Shown one piece after another: positions 62,424-64,000 of a DNA stretch of 64,000 bases (the first letter of the stretch is position 1; each line of letters begins with the position of its first letter). Source of the stretch: Verrucomicrobiales bacterium (GTDB lineage: Bacteria > Verrucomicrobiota > Verrucomicrobiia > Limisphaerales > J093). The position numbers and the translations under genes were made by a program. The notes beneath the pieces are model-generated. The model did not search any database and was not told the origin of the DNA. It saw nothing but the letters and a program-made list of their open reading frames with translations. Location of the stretch: positions 62,001 to 126,000 of the forward strand of contig JABTUJ010000028.1 in the NCBI GenBank assembly GCA_015075445.1, written 5' to 3'.

Positions 62424-64000
62424 TCAGGGGGAAAGGCGGAACCGGAAGAAGCGGGCCGGATGCGACCCGGCGCCCCTCACGCCTTCGATCCGGACAGGAT
62501 TGGATTGCCAGGTGAGGGAGCGGACCTCGGACCACTCAGTGGCCGTGGACGGCGTCTTCAGTGCGGCGGTGGCTTCCACCACCAAGACCTGACCGGCGGA
62601 GACCTCGTCCAGCCAGAGCAGGAGGTCCGGGCCGTCGAAGCTGGCCTGGCGGATGAGGGGGCCGGTCACGAAAGGTCCCGCCAGCATGGTCTGCGTCGAA
62701 CTCAGCCCGGCGTCGTCGGTCACGCGGAAGACGAACGTGTTGGTCTGCGCGGCTTGCGCGGGTGTGGGAATCCACGACAACACTCCGGTCGCCGGGTCCA
62801 GGGTGGCATGGTCGGGCGAGCCCGGCTCGAGCGTGTAGGTGAGGGTCTGAGCGGGTTCATCCGGATCGAAGGCAAACGCCGAGAGCCGGAAATTGACCGG
62901 CACACCGGCGCGGATCGGGAGGGGGGGCAGGGCGGCGATCACGGGGGGTTGGTTCACCTCGCGCACCACGACCGTAAGGATCTCGGCATCAAGCGGCTGC
63001 AACGTCGGGTTGTGCGGGTCCGTGACGGTGAGCGTGATGATGTTGGTGGATGGCCCCTGGCGTTCGGTGGGGCACCAACTGAAGATGCCCAGGACCGGGT
63101 CGATGGTGGCCCCTTCCGGCGCCCCGTCTCCCAAGCCGAACACGGGCTGGGCCAGCCGGGAGGTGACACGGCACTGGACGCAGTCGTTCTCCGCCACTTC
63201 GAGGAACCAGTCACATTCGAGGCGCAGATCGTCCACCACCACGCTGACGTCGTCCACGTACCAGCCCGGCCCGGGCGTGGGCACTTCCCAGCGGCCGAAG
63301 CCGTTGGTCGAAACCTGCGCCTGCAGGAGGAAGCCCAGCCGCACGCGCCGGCCGGCATAGGGGCTCAAGTCCAGGGCGGGCCGACTCCACACGCCGCCGC
63401 TGTGTCCGGTGTAGGTGCCCAACGCTTCCCACTGTTGCTCGTCTTCCACCCACAGTTCGGCCTGGCCCAAGTCGTCGGCGCCGAAGGCATACCAATGACG
63501 GAACCGCAGCCGCGGCTCGCCTCCGGCGGCGGGCACCTGGAAGACTGCGCCGACAAGACGGCTCCGTTGGACATCGGGCGTTCCGTGCCAGCCGCTGTTG
63601 TACTTGATGCGTTCGACGTAATCGCCCGCCAGGACCGTGCCGGCGACGCGGGCCCCGCTCGACGCCGCCTCGGGCCCGCTGGTGGGCACGCCGAATTCCC
63701 ACACGCCGTCCGTCACCAGCCAGCGGTCTTCCGCCCCCGCATCGTCGAAGTCGTCGGGGTTCCGGAAGGCCGTTGGGCCGCTGACCACTTCCACGTCGTC
63801 GAGGTACCAGCCAGGGCCGGGCGTCTCCACTTCCCAGCGGCCGAAGCCGTTGGTCGAGACCTGGGAACGGAACAGAAAGCCCAGCCGCACGCGTTGGCCA
63901 GCGTATCGGCTCAGGTCCAGCGCGGGACGACTCCACACGCCGCCTCCGTGCGTCGTGTACGCCCGCAACGGCTGCCACGCCTCCCCGCCTTCGGCCCAGA
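62424..64000 (-). CDS. secreted protein with MAM-like units (5' end outside window)
   Basis: The frame is open to the right edge, so start and signal peptide are not visible; 525 codons are present. It contains the end of one MAM-like unit (YAGQRVRLGFLFRSQVSTNG; GPGWYLDDVEVVSG), one complete unit (about 63770-63230), then Ig-like He_PIG domains (IDPVLGIFSWCPTERQGP; LDPATGVLSWIPTPAQAAQ) and the ending ARFFRFRLSP. It is the third paralogue in a row on this strand. Its C-terminal ~170 residues closely resemble those of the 56070-58538 protein, indicating a shared origin by gene duplication. Confidence 0.82.
   Translation of the reverse strand, partial: WAEGGEAWQPLRAYTTHGGGVWSRPALDLSRYAGQRVRLGFLFRSQVSTNGFGRWEVETPGPGWYLDDVEVVSGPTAFRNPDDFDDAGAEDRWLVTDGVWEFGVPTSGPEAASSGARVAGTVLAGDYVERIKYNSGWHGTPDVQRSRLVGAVFQVPAAGGEPRLRFRHWYAFGADDLGQAELWVEDEQQWEALGTYTGHSGGVWSRPALDLSPYAGRRVRLGFLLQAQVSTNGFGRWEVPTPGPGWYVDDVSVVVDDLRLECDWFLEVAENDCVQCRVTSRLAQPVFGLGDGAPEGATIDPVLGIFSWCPTERQGPSTNIITLTVTDPHNPTLQPLDAEILTVVVREVNQPPVIAALPPLPIRAGVPVNFRLSAFAFDPDEPAQTLTYTLEPGSPDHATLDPATGVLSWIPTPAQAAQTNTFVFRVTDDAGLSSTQTMLAGPFVTGPLIRQASFDGPDLLLWLDEVSAGQVLVVEATAALKTPSTATEWSEVRSLTWQSNPVRIEGVRGAGSHPARFFRFRLSP

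Overview
The window is GC-rich and most likely comes from a Verrucomicrobiota genome, probably the Limisphaerales/Pedosphaerales (inferred). The evidence is the protein repertoire: PEP-CTERM sorted proteins, a DUF4912 protein beside a GH57 branching enzyme, a 14-repeat delta-60 protein, a giant Calx-beta/DUF11/LamG protein, several large secreted proteins ending in a short FYR/FRLR-type tail, and many families of intergenic palindromes. No rRNA or ribosomal marker is present to confirm the lineage.

Layout. 0-2.3 kb: end of an MFS transporter and a class I fructose-bisphosphate aldolase. 2.3-7.7 kb: a damaged stretch with an intact PEP-CTERM gene between genes broken in many frames, plus a tandem duplication whose two copies differ mainly by deletions; assembly or read error is the likeliest cause. 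7.8-18.4 kb: Spy-like protein, DUF4912 protein (frameshifted), GH57 branching enzyme, ThuA-like protein, DUF1638 protein, methyltransferase, then TerC and PurL on the minus strand. 18.8-21.7 kb: an OprC/NosA-like TonB-dependent copper receptor and a small HPCPLC-motif protein. 21.9-22.5 kb: a six-copy tandem array of a ~101-bp palindromic unit. 22.6-31.7 kb: delta-60 protein, YjhG-type sugar-acid dehydratase, PEP-CTERM propeller protein, ECF sigma factor overlapping a secreted protein gene, a transposase remnant and a DUF1579 protein.

32.1-42.0 kb: a complete, apparently undescribed ~9.9-kb integrative element in tRNA-Ser(GCU), bounded by a perfect 65-bp direct repeat. It carries a tyrosine integrase, an excisionase-like HTH protein whose start codon lies in a perfect palindrome, a DnaB_N/RecA-type helicase followed by three iterons and a 15-bp perfect hairpin (candidate origin), and a tightly overlapping operon with a Nu1-like small terminase candidate and a ClpP-fold protease, closed by a strong terminator. 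TTACGACA repeats just inside both ends look like integrase arm-binding sites. With no large terminase, portal, capsid or tail gene, the gene set suggests a phage satellite, or a strongly reduced prophage.

42.3-64 kb: a minus-strand run of very large secreted proteins: the ~3.6-kDa-residue-scale (3633 aa) Calx-beta protein, a secreted protein with a carboxypeptidase-regulatory-like domain, and three neighbouring paralogues built from tandem MAM-like jelly-roll units (the last leaves the window). Palindromic and heptad repeats sit in their leaders and seem to have supplied some of the 5' coding sequence.
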